This document shows positions 16,718 to 25,985 of a stretch of DNA of 33,568 nucleotides, one piece after another. This DNA is from Ramlibacter sp. (lineage in GTDB: Bacteria; Pseudomonadota; Gammaproteobacteria; Burkholderiales; Burkholderiaceae_C), in contig JAQZBU010000078.1 in assembly GCA_029237735.1 (NCBI GenBank), forward strand, positions 1-33,568, read 5' to 3'. The notes under the pieces are model-generated. The model was not told where the DNA came from. It saw only the letters and a program-made list of their open reading frames with translations, and ran no database searches. The position numbers and the translations under genes are program-made. The first letter of the stretch is position 1, and every line of letters begins with the position of its first letter.

Positions 16718-19700
16718 ATGACTGACGCAACCTCCGCACAGCAAGCGCCGGTCGACCACGTCGACAACGTGATTCCCTCGCGAGGGTACGAGATGACCCC
16801 GATGGTAGGCCTTGGCGGTTCCGCGGGCGCAATTCCGGCTCTCAAGCAATTCTTCGAGTCGATGCCGGTGGACTGCGGCCAGGCCTTCGTTGTCATCATG
16901 CATCTGGCTCCCGAGCATGAGAGCACCCTGGCCGAGCTGCTGCAACGCTGCACGGCGATGCCGGTGCTGCAGCTTTCGGGCCGCGTGCCCGTCGAAGCCG
17001 GCAAGGTGTACGTCATCCCCCCTCGCAAGGCGATCAAGGCCCTCGACGGCTACCTCGAGCTGGCGGACGAACCGCTCACCCCGCGCGGGCGCCACGTGGC
17101 CATCGATCTCTTTTTCCGCACGTTGGCGGACACCCACGGGCCGCATGCCGCAGCCGTGGTGCTGTCCGGCGCGGACGGTGATGGTGCGATCGGCATCAAG
17201 CGCATCAAGGAGCGCGGCGGCCTGACCGTCGCTCAAGACCCGCAGGAAGCCGAGCACGCCAGCATGCCGCGCGCCTCGATCGCCACGGGCATGGTCGATT
17301 GGGTATTGCCCGTGGCCGAGATTGCACCGCGGCTGCTCAAGTACTTCGCGCTGGAGAAATCGCTGAAGCTTCCTTCCGAGGAGGCGCCGCCCGAGACGCA
17401 GCCGATGACAGCTGCAGGTGTCGAAGAGGCCGCCTTGCGCGACGTTCTCGGCTTCCTGCGATCCCGCACCGGCCGGGATTTTTCCTACTACAAACGCGCG
17501 ACCGTGGTGCGCAGGATTGCAAGGCGCATGCAGGTGAACGGCGTGGACGACATGCCCGGCTACCTGGCCTGCCTGCGCACTCGGCCCGGCGAGGCCGGCG
17601 CGCTGTTGCAGGACCTGCTGATCAGCGTCACCAACTTCTTTCGCGACCCCGAATGCTTTGCCGCCCTCGACGAGCACCTGGCCGAGATGTTCCGGGGCAA
17701 GGGCCCGAACGACACCATACGGGTATGGGTGGCCGCCTGCGCGACTGGCGAGGAGGCCTATTCGATTGCGATCCTGCTGGCCGAGCGGGCCCGCGAGGTC
17801 GATGCCTCCCCGATGATCCAGATTTTTGCCACCGACCTCGACGAGGAGGCGATCAAGGTGGCCCGCCAGGGCAGCTACCCAAATCTTATCGAGGCGGATG
17901 TTTCCGAGGAGCGCCTGCGGCGCTATTTCGTCAAGGAGCACAACGGCTACAAGGTGCGCCGCGAGATGCGCGAGATGATTTTGTTTGCGCAGCACGACCT
18001 GCTCAAGGACTCGCCGTTCTCCAGGCTCGACCTGGTCAGCTGCCGCAACCTGCTGATCTACCTGGGGCGCGACGCACAGCGGCGGTTGTTCGAGATTTTC
18101 AACTTCTCCCTGCTGCCGCAGGCGAAGCTCTTTTTGGGATCCTCGGAGTCGGCAGAGGAGATGCCCTCGCTATTTACGGTGATCGACAAGAAGCACCGCA
18201 TCTACATGCAGCGTCCTGTGCAAGGCGTCGGCTTGCCCGTGCCGGTGGGTGCGGACAAGCTGGCTCCGACGGCGGCGCAGCAGCACGCGGCTGCCATGGT
18301 TCCCGCACGTGTGTTCGGCCGCTCACTGGCCGGCACGCCATTCGTGAAGTCCCCGGCAGGCCGCGATTCCTCGTGGAGCGACCTGCACTTCCAGCTGCTC
18401 GAAGCGGTGGCGCCGCCGTCCGTGCTGGTCGACCCGGAACACGAGATCCTGCACCTGTCCGCCAGTGCCGGACGCTTCCTGCAATATAGCGGCGGCGAGC
18501 CTAGCAAGAACCTGCTGCGAGCGGTTCACCCCAGCTTGCGCATCGAACTGCGCGCGGCCCTGTACCAGGCGGCCCAGACGCGCGCGAGCGCCGAGGTGGC
18601 GGTGTCTCCCGTAGATATTGCCGGCGAAAGTATGGATGTGCGGATGCGGGCGACGCCGGTTAAGGCATCGGACATTGACCTGTTCGTCGTGTCGTTCGAT
18701 GCGCGCCCCGTGGGCGCGGCCGCGCAGGGCGCGACTCATCCAGCAAGCGCGGAAGCCGACCCCGTTGCCACGCACCTCGACCGCGAAATCGAGCGGCTCA
18801 AGGCCCACCTGCGAAACACCGTGGAGCAATACGAGACGTCCACCCAAGAGCTGAAGGCAAGCAACGAAGAGCTGCAGGCCATGAACGAGGAGCTGCGCTC
18901 CGCCACCGAGGAGCTGGAGACCAGCCGCGAGGAGCTGCAGTCGATCAACGAGGAGTTGACCACCGTCAACCACGAGCTCAAGACCAAAGTGGACGAGTTG
19001 GGGCATGCCAACAGCGACATGCAGAATCTGATGAACGCGACCGCGATCGCCACGGTCTTCCTCGACCGCGAGCTGTGCGTCACGCGCTACACGCCTTCAG
19101 CCGTCAGCCTGTTCAACCTGATCGCGAGCGACCTCGGCCGGCCCCTTGCCGACCTGGCGACACGGCTGGACTACCCTCAGCTGAGCGATGACGCGAAACG
19201 GGTGCTGGAGAAGCTGGTTCCGGTCGAGCGCGAAGTGGGTTTGCCCGACGGCAAATGGTTTCTGTCGCGCCAGTTGCCCTATCGCACGATCGACGACCAT
19301 ATCGCCGGCGTCGTCGCTTCGTTCATCGACATCACGCCGCAGAAGCGGTCTGCCGCGCAACTGCGCAGCAGCGAGGAGCGGCTGCGGCTGGTGGTTGAGA
19401 ACGCTACGGAATACGCGATCTTCTCGACCGACCTGGAGCGCCGAATCACCATTTGGAACAGCGGCGCGCAGCGGCTGCTCGGTTATGTGGAGGGCGAGGT
19501 GATAGGCCAACTCGCCGACGTCATCTTTACAGCGGAAGACCGGGCCGCGGGTGCGCCCGAAGTCGAAACCCAAACCGCCCTGGCGCACGGGCGTGCGAGC
19601 GACGATCGATGGCACCAACGCAAGGACGGCAGCCGCTTCTGGGCCAGCGGCGCCATGATGCTGATGCGCGACGCGCAGGGCAAGGCGGTGGGTTTCGTCA

Positions 19701-20962
19701 AAATCCTGCGCGACCAGACGGCCGAGCGGGAGGCACAACAGGCGCTGGAGCACAGCCAGGCCGACCTGCTGCGCGCGCTGGACGAAAACGAGAAAGCGCG
19801 CGTCGAGCTGCAGGCTGCAGATTCCGCGAAGGACAGGTTCCTCGCGGTGCTTTCGCACGAGCTGCGCAACCCGCTGGCGTCGATCGACTCCGCTGCGGCA
19901 CTGCTGCTCGAACCCGACCTTCCCGGGAGGGACAAGGACGCCGCGGCCCAAGTGGTAAAGCGCCAGGTCGGTTCGATGAAAGTGCTGCTGGACGACTTGC
20001 TCGATGTGTCGCGCCTGAAGCTCGGGCGGCTGGAGCTGCACAGGGAGCGAGTCACCCTCGCCAGGGTGGTCGAGGCGGCGCTGGAATCCACCCGGCCGCT
20101 GTTGGAAGCCGCGGGCCACGCCTTGAAGGTGGAACTGCCGGACTATCCCATCGAGCTCGACGCCGACCCGCTGCGGCTTGCGCAGGTGGTGTCTAACCTG
20201 CTGACAAATGCGATCAAGTACACCCAGGCCCATGGGGCCATCGCCGTGAAGGCGCGGCTGGACGGCGCCAACGCGGTGATCACCGTAACCGACAACGGCG
20301 TGGGGATGGAGCCGGCCCAGATCGAGGGCATGTTCGACATGTTCACGCAGGCCCGGCCCGTCGCCCAAAACAGCAAAGGGGGATTGGGAATCGGCCTGGC
20401 GCTGGTGCGCAACATCGTCGAACTGCATGGGGGCCGGGTCGAGGCATCGTCGCTCGGATTGGGCAAGGGCAGCGAGTTCCGCGTGGTACTCCCCGCGCAG
20501 CGCGGCGCCGCGCCTGATACCGATGCGACGCGACTGCCGGCCGCAGCCACCAACGGGTCGTCCGACGGTGTGGCCCAGGGCAAGAAGCGCGGGCTGATCC
20601 TGATCGCCGACGACAACGTCGACGCGAGCTGGGGCATCGCGCGGCTTCTGGAGATCGCGGGATTCGCCACCACGCGGGTGCGCGGCGGGATCGAGGCTGT
20701 GAAGGAGACGCGCCGCCAGAGGCCCGACGTCGGCATCATCGACATCGGCATGCCGGACCTGAACGGCCATGAAGTGGCGCGCCAGATCCGCGAGATGGAA
20801 TGGGGCAAGCACATGGTGCTGATCGCAGCCACCGGCTGGGGTCAGGAGTCGGATGCCCGGGCGGCTATCCAGTCCGGCTTCGACGCGCACATGACCAAGC
20901 CCGTGGACGTGCGCAAGCTCAGCGCGCTGCTGGACGAGTTGCTGGCGCGCAAGCGGGGATGA
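16718..20962 (+). CDS. CheB-CheR-PAS-histidine kinase-receiver hybrid protein
   Basis: A 1414-residue cytoplasmic multidomain sensor. Order: CheB methylesterase domain (about 28-190; S35 in GLGGSAGA, H62 in [11 protein letters not shown]155 in LSGADGDGA), CheR methyltransferase (about 223-490; SAM site [31 protein letters not shown]), a PAS-like segment (about 555-670), a long coiled coil (about 686-768, repeated [16 protein letters not shown] heptads), two PAS regions (about 770-880 and 890-1010), HisKA (H in [13 protein letters not shown], about 1046), HATPase ([28 protein letters not shown]) and a receiver (ADDNVD, phospho-Asp in [11 protein letters not shown], Lys in MTKPVDV). Catalytic residues of all domains look intact. 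These hybrids join glutamate-methylation enzymes to phosphorelay. GAGGACAGG precedes the ATG. It may act with the rsb unit next door. Confidence 0.93.
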   Translation: MTDATSAQQAPVDHVDNVIPSRGYEMTPMVGLGGSAGAIPALKQFFESMPVDCGQAFVVIMHLAPEHESTLAELLQRCTAMPVLQLSGRVPVEAGKVYVIPPRKAIKALDGYLELADEPLTPRGRHVAIDLFFRTLADTHGPHAAAVVLSGADGDGAIGIKRIKERGGLTVAQDPQEAEHASMPRASIATGMVDWVLPVAEIAPRLLKYFALEKSLKLPSEEAPPETQPMTAAGVEEAALRDVLGFLRSRTGRDFSYYKRATVVRRIARRMQVNGVDDMPGYLACLRTRPGEAGALLQDLLISVTNFFRDPECFAALDEHLAEMFRGKGPNDTIRVWVAACATGEEAYSIAILLAERAREVDASPMIQIFATDLDEEAIKVARQGSYPNLIEADVSEERLRRYFVKEHNGYKVRREMREMILFAQHDLLKDSPFSRLDLVSCRNLLIYLGRDAQRRLFEIFNFSLLPQAKLFLGSSESAEEMPSLFTVIDKKHRIYMQRPVQGVGLPVPVGADKLAPTAAQQHAAAMVPARVFGRSLAGTPFVKSPAGRDSSWSDLHFQLLEAVAPPSVLVDPEHEILHLSASAGRFLQYSGGEPSKNLLRAVHPSLRIELRAALYQAAQTRASAEVAVSPVDIAGESMDVRMRATPVKASDIDLFVVSFDARPVGAAAQGATHPASAEADPVATHLDREIERLKAHLRNTVEQYETSTQELKASNEELQAMNEELRSATEELETSREELQSINEELTTVNHELKTKVDELGHANSDMQNLMNATAIATVFLDRELCVTRYTPSAVSLFNLIASDLGRPLADLATRLDYPQLSDDAKRVLEKLVPVEREVGLPDGKWFLSRQLPYRTIDDHIAGVVASFIDITPQKRSAAQLRSSEERLRLVVENATEYAIFSTDLERRITIWNSGAQRLLGYVEGEVIGQLADVIFTAEDRAAGAPEVETQTALAHGRASDDRWHQRKDGSRFWASGAMMLMRDAQGKAVGFVKILRDQTAEREAQQALEHSQADLLRALDENEKARVELQAADSAKDRFLAVLSHELRNPLASIDSAAALLLEPDLPGRDKDAAAQVVKRQVGSMKVLLDDLLDVSRLKLGRLELHRERVTLARVVEAALESTRPLLEAAGHALKVELPDYPIELDADPLRLAQVVSNLLTNAIKYTQAHGAIAVKARLDGANAVITVTDNGVGMEPAQIEGMFDMFTQARPVAQNSKGGLGIGLALVRNIVELHGGRVEASSLGLGKGSEFRVVLPAQRGAAPDTDATRLPAAATNGSSDGVAQGKKRGLILIADDNVDASWGIARLLEIAGFATTRVRGGIEAVKETRRQRPDVGIIDIGMPDLNGHEVARQIREMEWGKHMVLIAATGWGQESDARAAIQSGFDAHMTKPVDVRKLSALLDELLARKRG

Positions 20963-20971
20963 GGCCCGCCT

Positions 20972-21532
20972 TCAGGCCCGCGCGATCGATCGCGTCCAGG
21001 CAACCAGGCCCGCGTGGGCGGGCGTCGGGCGCGCGGCCGCGGTGCGCTTGGGCGCTGTAGCAGGCTGGCGCGTTCCTGCCTTGACCTCCTTCAGCCCTGG
21101 CCTTGCGGCTTTTGCGGCCATGATGAGTGGCGCCGTCGGGCGAGCGAGGTTGTCCAGGATGGCGCAGTGCGCACGGTGGTCGCCGGAACAACGGGCCACG
21201 AGTTGCTGCAGCGTCCCGCGCATCTGGTCGATCTCGCGCTGGCGCTCCTCCAATTCCGCCAGCTGCTGCAATGCCACCTCCTTGACCTCGCGGCTTTCGC
21301 GGCGGTCGTCGCGCCAGAGCGCCAGAAGGCTTCCTATCTGCTTCATCGAGAAGCCCAAGCCGCGCGACTGGCGGATGAAGCGCAGCATCGCCACTTCGCG
21401 CTCGCCATAAAGGCGGTAGCCCGCCTCGGTCCGGTCGGGCTCGGGGATCAGCTCCAGCGCTTCGTAGTGCCGGATCATCTTGGGGGTGACCCCCGCGGCG
21501 GAAGCGGCGTCGCCGATGTTCATGGATTGCAT
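20972..21532 (-). CDS. cueR: CueR-like MerR-family copper-responsive regulator
   Basis: A 186-residue MerR regulator: helix-turn-helix N-terminus (GVTPKMIRHYEALELIP), dimer helix, then C115 and C123 in CSGDHRAHC, the C-x7-C loop by which CueR binds a single Cu(I). This supports a monovalent-metal sensor over zinc or mercury relatives. Residues after about 135 form a basic Ala/Pro-rich tail of some 50 residues, absent from Escherichia coli CueR (135 residues). AAGGAG lies six bases before the ATG at 21532, which decides this start over the internal ATG at 21523. It diverges from the lipoprotein/peroxidase genes; both promoters have the 19-base spacer of MerR targets. No copper ATPase gene is nearby, which is unusual. 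Confidence 0.86.
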   Translation of the reverse strand: MQSMNIGDAASAAGVTPKMIRHYEALELIPEPDRTEAGYRLYGEREVAMLRFIRQSRGLGFSMKQIGSLLALWRDDRRESREVKEVALQQLAELEERQREIDQMRGTLQQLVARCSGDHRAHCAILDNLARPTAPLIMAAKAARPGLKEVKAGTRQPATAPKRTAAARPTPAHAGLVAWTRSIARA

Positions 21533-21550
21533 GGCAGCTCCTTATGCAGG

Positions 21551-21588
21551 AGATGGAGTCTCAACCTTGACATGGTGGGAGAGTCAAG
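21551..21588 (-). promoter_or_regulatory. MerR-type promoter/operator of cueR
   Basis: On the minus strand TTGACT and GAGACT are separated by 19 bases, the stretched spacing remodelled by MerR regulators. The spacer contains the inverted repeat CTTGAC-N11-GTCAAG (21566-21588), a plausible CueR operator, implying self-regulation. The -10-like hexamer is weak. Confidence 0.5.
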
Positions 21589-21629
21589 CCCCCAAGCGGG
21601 GCGGGGTTTCTCTTGGTCGTCGGCGGGGC

Positions 21630-21660
21630 TTGACCTTGCCATCGGGTGAGGGTTGAACCT
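21630..21660 (+). promoter_or_regulatory. MerR-type promoter/operator of the lipoprotein-peroxidase unit
   Basis: TTGACC (21630-21635) and GAACCT (21655-21660) are 19 bases apart. The spacer has an imperfect dyad, ACCTTGCC against GGTGAGGGT. It lies about 50 bases upstream of the ATG at 21709 and mirrors the cueR promoter architecture, so CueR probably controls both directions. Confidence 0.5.
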
Positions 21661-21708
21661 TGCGGCTCGTTGCTACGACCCCCTCATCCAATCCCAAGGA
21701 AACCTGAC

Positions 21709-22173
21709 ATGACCGCCACTCACATTCTTCCCGCCAGGCGCCTGCTGGCTCTGGCCCCCTTCCTGGTCGCCGCGGCACTCGCTGGCGGCTGCATGCACGC
21801 CTCGCACGCGGCGCCGCCGCAGGCTGCCGCCAAGTACGCTTCCGAGCGCGTCTCTGCCCAAGGCGCCTGGCGCATCTCGTACAAGTCGGACCCGACACCC
21901 ATTCCCGTCCATCGCCTGCATGCCTGGACGCTCCATGTTGCGAGCCCGGACGGCACGCCGGTAACCGGCGCGGCCATCAAGGTGGATGGCGACATGCCGC
22001 AACACGGACACGGCCTGCCGACGCGTCCCCGCATGACGCGTGAACTCGGCAACGGCGACTACCTGGTCGAGGGCGTCAAGTTCCAGATGGGCGGCTGGTG
22101 GGTCATGGATTTCGAAGTGACTGCCGCAGGCCGCACGGATCGCGTGCGCTTCAACCTGCAATTGAGCAAGTAG
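21709..22173 (+). CDS. YtkA/FixH-like lipoprotein
   Basis: A 154-residue predicted lipoprotein. The N-terminus (MTATHILPARRLLALAPFLV) ends in the lipobox LAGGC, so the mature protein would be lipid-anchored, periplasm-facing. The rest resembles the YtkA/FixH-like beta-sandwich (WTLHVASPDGTPVTGAAIKV, MPQHGHGLPT, GGWWVMDFEV). Histidines and methionine in the MPQHGHG loop could bind copper. That would fit the CueR-type promoter upstream, but metal binding is inference. AAGGA precedes the ATG at 21709. The peroxidase gene follows 10 bases later and is likely co-transcribed. Confidence 0.72.
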   Translation: MTATHILPARRLLALAPFLVAAALAGGCMHASHAAPPQAAAKYASERVSAQGAWRISYKSDPTPIPVHRLHAWTLHVASPDGTPVTGAAIKVDGDMPQHGHGLPTRPRMTRELGNGDYLVEGVKFQMGGWWVMDFEVTAAGRTDRVRFNLQLSK

Positions 22174-22183
22174 CGGGGGCACC

Positions 22184-23488
22184 ATGCGAGCGCTCAACTG
22201 GATCTTCGTGACAGCCGCAGCCCTGCTAGCCGTGGCCCTGCTGTCCGCCGCGAATAAGCCGGAGACGGCCTGGTCGAAGGACGAGCTGGACCAACTCGTA
22301 TCGTTGTCGATCAGCAGTCTGCCGCCACTGCCCGCCGACCCTTCCAACCGTGTCGCGGACGATGAGCGCGCGGCGGAACTCGGCCAGCGTTTGTTTTTCG
22401 ACACGCGCCTGAGCTCCAACGGCGAGGTGGCGTGCGCGACTTGCCACCTGCCGGATAAGCTGTTCCAGGACGGCACGCCGCTTGCCAAAGGCGTGGGCAC
22501 CACCGACCGCCGCACGATGAGCATCATCGGCACCGCGCGCAGTTCCTGGCAGTTCTGGGACGGCCGCAAGGACAGCCAATGGGCGCAGGCGCTCGGGCCG
22601 TTGGAAAGTGCTGTGGAGCACGGCGGCGACCGTACGCAGTACGCGCACCTTGCCGCGACGCATTACCGTGCCGAGTACGAAGCCGTGTTCGGCAAGCTGC
22701 CCGACCTGGCCAAGCTGCCCGCCAACGCTGGGCCCGTTGACGACCCGAAGGCACGAGCCGAGTGGGAGGCGATGTCGCCCGCCGACCGCGACAAGGTGAC
22801 TGGAGTTTTCGCCAACCTTGGCAAGGCGATCGCCGCGTACGAACGGAAGATCGAGCCCGGCGCATCGCGCTTCGACGCGTACGTGCAAGCCGCGACCGTG
22901 GGCGACGCCAGGAAGATGCAGGCCGCGCTCACACAGGACGAGGTCGCGGGCTTGGGGCTTTTCATCGGCAAGGGACAGTGCGTGCAATGCCACAGCGGAC
23001 CGCTCTTGACCAACAACGAGTTTCACAACACGGGAGTGCCGGCGGCGCGCGGCCTTCCGACCGATGCGGGCCGCCTCTCGGGGGCGAAAAAAGTCCTGCA
23101 GGACGAGTTCAACTGCCTGGGGCGCTACAGCGATGCGCAGCCGCAGCAGTGCGGCGAAATCCGCTTCCTCGCGGGCGACGGGCAAAGCCAGCTGCGCCAG
23201 TTCCGCGTGCCGTCGCTGCGCAACGTCGCGCAGCGCGCGCCCTACATGCATGCAGGCCAGTTCGCCACGTTGAAGGAAGTGCTGGATCACTACAACCGCG
23301 CGCCTGAAGCGCCGCAAGGTCACAGCGAGCTCAAGCCCCTGGGGCTGAACGACGCCGAGATCGGGCAGCTGCAGGCATTCCTCGGCCCACTTCACGGAAA
23401 TTCGCGGCCATCCCTTAATAGGTACCAATGCCGGCGCGGTGCCGGCATCACACCCACAGGAGCAAACGATGGCATCGAATCAGGGTAA
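22184..23488 (+). CDS. Di-haem cytochrome c peroxidase (CcpA/MauG family)
   Basis: A 434-residue exported protein with two c-type haem motifs: CATCH (C84, C87, H88) and CVQCH (C266, C269, H270), plus FFDTRLSSNGEVACATCH and MHAGQFATLKEVLDHYN, hallmark blocks of bacterial di-haem peroxidases. Residues 5-22 form an N-terminal signal or anchor. It reduces peroxide using periplasmic electron donors or, in MauG-like members, oxidises a partner protein. The final 24 or so residues (after LGPLHG) do not resemble the family and run into the next gene's start; adding one G there would give HGKFAAIP and a tandem stop (TAA TAG) at about 23416-23421. It follows the YtkA-like lipoprotein in a probable copper-responsive unit. 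Confidence 0.88.
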   Translation: MRALNWIFVTAAALLAVALLSAANKPETAWSKDELDQLVSLSISSLPPLPADPSNRVADDERAAELGQRLFFDTRLSSNGEVACATCHLPDKLFQDGTPLAKGVGTTDRRTMSIIGTARSSWQFWDGRKDSQWAQALGPLESAVEHGGDRTQYAHLAATHYRAEYEAVFGKLPDLAKLPANAGPVDDPKARAEWEAMSPADRDKVTGVFANLGKAIAAYERKIEPGASRFDAYVQAATVGDARKMQAALTQDEVAGLGLFIGKGQCVQCHSGPLLTNNEFHNTGVPAARGLPTDAGRLSGAKKVLQDEFNCLGRYSDAQPQQCGEIRFLAGDGQSQLRQFRVPSLRNVAQRAPYMHAGQFATLKEVLDHYNRAPEAPQGHSELKPLGLNDAEIGQLQAFLGPLHGNSRPSLNRYQCRRGAGITPTGANDGIESG

Positions 23489-23876
23489 CCAAGGCAATCA
23501 AGGCGGCAACCAGGGCGGCAACCAGGGCGGCAGCGGCAAGGGCGGTAACCAAGGGGGCAATCAAGGCGGCAGCAGCAAGGGCGGCAGCCAGGAGGGATCG
23601 TCCAACCGCGGCTTCGCGTCGATGGATCCGGACAAGCAGCGTGAAATCGCCAGCGAAGGCGGCAGGGCCGCGCACGAGAGTGGCAACGCCCATGAGTTCA
23701 CGTCCGAGGAAGCGCGTGAGGCCGGTCGCAAGGGCGGACAGGCGAGCGGCGGCAACCGCGGTGGATCGCAGGACGAATCGTCCGAGGGCGGCCGGGGCGG
23801 CAACCAAGGTGGGAACCAAGGTGGGAACCAAGGTGGCCAAGGTGGTAACCAGGGCGGCAAGGGCGGCAGCCGCTGA
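23469..23876 (+). CDS. KGG-motif stress-induced glycine/asparagine-rich protein
   Basis: A 135-residue hydrophilic protein. The centre (GFASMDPDKQREIASEGGRA, HEFTSEEAREAGRKGGQ) is the KGG-repeat domain of stress-induced proteins such as E. coli YciG/GsiB relatives. Both ends are low-complexity GGNQGGNQGG tracts with in-frame DNA repeats (three units of AACCAAGGTGGG near 23813-23850). Such proteins are thought to be dehydrin-like protectants. AGGAG precedes the ATG at 23469, which lies within the overlapping 3' end of the peroxidase frame. A strong terminator follows at 23889. It sits close to the stressosome region, but regulation by it is not shown. Confidence 0.82.
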   Translation: MASNQGNQGNQGGNQGGNQGGSGKGGNQGGNQGGSSKGGSQEGSSNRGFASMDPDKQREIASEGGRAAHESGNAHEFTSEEAREAGRKGGQASGGNRGGSQDESSEGGRGGNQGGNQGGNQGGQGGNQGGKGGSR

Positions 23877-23888
23877 CGCATCCGCGTC

Positions 23889-23915
23889 AAAAGGGGCGCT
23901 CCGGCGCCCCTTTTT
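23889..23915 (+). terminator. Rho-independent terminator after the KGG gene
   Basis: Stem GGGGCGC (23893-23899) and GCGCCCC (23904-23910), loop TCCG, followed by TTTTT and preceded by AAAA, so it could work in both directions. It ends the lipoprotein-peroxidase-KGG stretch. Confidence 0.85.
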
Positions 23916-23995
23916 CACGACCTGCCCTGAAACCAAGGCAAGCCACTGGGTAACATTGTTGCCCAAGCCACAAGCTTCAACCTCCACTCACCGAC

Positions 23996-24460
23996 ATGAA
24001 ATCGATCCCGATTCCCTCTCTCTGCGCCGCTCTGCTGTTCGCCGTCTTTGCGCTCCAGGGCGCGCAGGCCCAGACCAGGCCGGACAAGGTTGTCACGCGC
24101 GACGAGCTACGCACCTGCATGAACGCCGAAGTCACGCTCGCCACGCGCCGCAAGGAGCTGGAAGCGCGCAGCAAGGTCAACGGCGAGGAAGCTGCCTCGA
24201 TTCGCACCGAGGCCGACCAGCTGAAGGCCGAGCAGGTGCGCATCATCGAGGACAACGGCCCGATGGAAAGGTTCAATCGGAAGGTGAAAACGCACAATGC
24301 GCGCATTCAGGTTGCTCGCACCAACGCCGACGCGTTCAAGGCGGAACTCGAAACACTGAATAAGTCGCTGGTCGCGCACAACGAGAGTTGCGGGGGCATC
24401 TCCTTCCGCCAGGAGGACAAGGAAGCAATCCTGAAGGAACGCGAAGCGGCGAAGAACTAG
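23996..24460 (+). CDS. Exported coiled-coil hypothetical protein
   Basis: A 154-residue protein with a signal peptide (MKSIPIPSLCAALLFAVFAL, cleavage near AQAQ) and a long charged helical body (about 45-125) rich in Lys, Glu and Ala, likely coiled coil. Two cysteines, C42 in RTCMNAE and one in NESCGGISF near 132, could form a disulfide clamping the helical hairpin. I do not recognise a named family; similar small periplasmic proteins are common in Burkholderiales. It lies alone between the KGG terminator and the RNB gene. Confidence 0.7.
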   Translation: MKSIPIPSLCAALLFAVFALQGAQAQTRPDKVVTRDELRTCMNAEVTLATRRKELEARSKVNGEEAASIRTEADQLKAEQVRIIEDNGPMERFNRKVKTHNARIQVARTNADAFKAELETLNKSLVAHNESCGGISFRQEDKEAILKEREAAKN

Positions 24461-24529
24461 CCGCACGGGCGGTTCTCCCCACGCCCCTGGTGCCCCGCGG
24501 ACGAGATACAGTCTGCTGTAGCCACAGTC

Positions 24530-25981
24530 ATGGACCTCTCCCACCTGCACCAACTCGCTGTCGAAGCCATGCATTCGCGCGGCCTGTTGCCGGCCTTTGC
24601 GCCGGACGCGCTGCGGGAGGCCGAAGCGGCACGACACACCGGGCCGGAACGCCCCGGCGACGTGCGCGACCTGCGCCATCTGGCGTGGTTCTCCATCGAC
24701 AACGACGACACGCTCGATCTCGACCAGCTGAGCGTGGCCGAGGCCCTGGCCGGCGGCGCGGCGCGCCTGCTGGTTGCCGTGGCCGACGTGGACGAAAAGG
24801 TGCGTCCCGGTGGCGCGGTGGATGACCATGCGAGCATCAACACGACCTCCGTGTATACCGCCGCGGGAGTCTTCCCGATGCTGCCGGAGGTGCTGTCCAC
24901 CGACATCACCTCGTTGCATGAGGGGCAGGAACGCCTGGCGGTTGTCGTGGACATGCTGGTGCAGCCGGACGGCAGTGTCACCTCTTCGCAGTTGTACCGC
25001 GCGGCGGTGCGCAACTGCGCCAAGCTGACCTATGAGCGGGTGTCGCAATGGCTCGACGGCGACGACGCATCATTGCCGGAGCTCGTGCATGTGCCCGGCC
25101 TTGAACAACAACTGCGCCTGCACGACGTGCTGGCGGCGCAGTTGCGGCAGTGGCGCCAGCAGCGCGGTGCGCTGAACGTCAACACCGTCTCCGCCCGCCC
25201 CGTATTTGAGGATGGCCAGCTGGTGGACCTGCGCGCGGACGAGAAGAACCGGGCCAAGGACCTGATCGCCGACCTCATGATCGCAGCCAACGGCGCGACG
25301 GCGCGCTTCCTCGCGCACCAGGGCTTTCCGTCGCTGCGCCGCTTCCTGCAATCGCCCCGCCGCTGGGACCGAATCGAGGCACTGGCAGCAAGCCACGGCG
25401 TCACCTTGCCCACCGCGCCGGATCCGGTCGCGCTCGACCGTTTCCTGACCGGTCGCCGGCAGGCGGACCCGCAGGGGTTTGCCGACTTGTCGCTGCGCAT
25501 CGTGAAGATGCTCGGCCCGGGCGAATACGTCGCGGCCGCGCCGGGTGCGACGAACCTCGGGCATTTCGGCCTCGCGGTGAGCGACTATGCGCATTCGACG
25601 GCGCCGAACCGGCGCTTCCCCGACCTCGTGACCCAACGCCTTCTCAAGGCAGCGCTCGCCGGTGATCCGCCCGCTTATGCGTTCGAGGCGCTGGTGGAGA
25701 TCGCGCGGCACTGCACGCTGCAGGAGGACAACGCCAACCGCGTGGAGCGGCAGGTGCTGAAAGCCGCCGCGGGCTGGCTGATGCAGGACCGCGTCGGCGA
25801 AGTCTTTGCCGCCATCGTCACCGGCGCGGCGCCCAAAGGTACGTTCGTTCGCACGGCGAGCCCGCTCCTGGAAGGCCGCCTCGTGCGGGGCTTCGAGGGC
25901 GCGGACGTCGGTGACGCGCTGCAGGTGCGGCTGCTCGCGGTCGACCCCGAGCAGGGTTTCATCGACTTCGAGCGCGCGTGA
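24530..25981 (+). CDS. RNB-domain ribonuclease (RNase II/R-like, short form)
   Basis: A 483-residue protein consisting mainly of an RNB 3'-5' exoribonuclease domain. The active-site loop SIDNDDTLDLDQL supplies D57, D63 and D65, aligned with D201, D207 and D209 of E. coli RNase II, but the fourth acid (D210) is Q66. HFGLAVSDYAHSTAPNRRFP (about 347-366) is the second conserved block with the catalytic arginine region. It lacks the two N-terminal cold-shock domains of RNase II/R and has only a short S1-like C-terminus (about 415-480). This fits the compact subfamily exemplified by the Deinococcus enzyme. Substrate preference is unknown. Its stop is 4 bases from the convergent small gene. Confidence 0.87.
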   Translation: MDLSHLHQLAVEAMHSRGLLPAFAPDALREAEAARHTGPERPGDVRDLRHLAWFSIDNDDTLDLDQLSVAEALAGGAARLLVAVADVDEKVRPGGAVDDHASINTTSVYTAAGVFPMLPEVLSTDITSLHEGQERLAVVVDMLVQPDGSVTSSQLYRAAVRNCAKLTYERVSQWLDGDDASLPELVHVPGLEQQLRLHDVLAAQLRQWRQQRGALNVNTVSARPVFEDGQLVDLRADEKNRAKDLIADLMIAANGATARFLAHQGFPSLRRFLQSPRRWDRIEALAASHGVTLPTAPDPVALDRFLTGRRQADPQGFADLSLRIVKMLGPGEYVAAAPGATNLGHFGLAVSDYAHSTAPNRRFPDLVTQRLLKAALAGDPPAYAFEALVEIARHCTLQEDNANRVERQVLKAAAGWLMQDRVGEVFAAIVTGAAPKGTFVRTASPLLEGRLVRGFEGADVGDALQVRLLAVDPEQGFIDFERA

Positions 25982-25985
25982 AAGT

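Noticed and set aside
19097..20890. 597-codon minus-strand open frame
   Set aside because: Antisense shadow of the CheB-CheR hybrid kinase, His/Arg/Gln-rich with no recognisable family blocks.
20981..20994. Perfect palindrome CGCGATCGATCGCG
   Set aside because: It lies within the cueR coding end and could be chance in GC-rich DNA; no T-tract follows, so it is not a terminator.
23490..23870. Repetitive DNA resembling a short array
   Set aside because: The repeats are in-frame GGNQ codons of the KGG protein, not separated by unique spacers, so not CRISPR.
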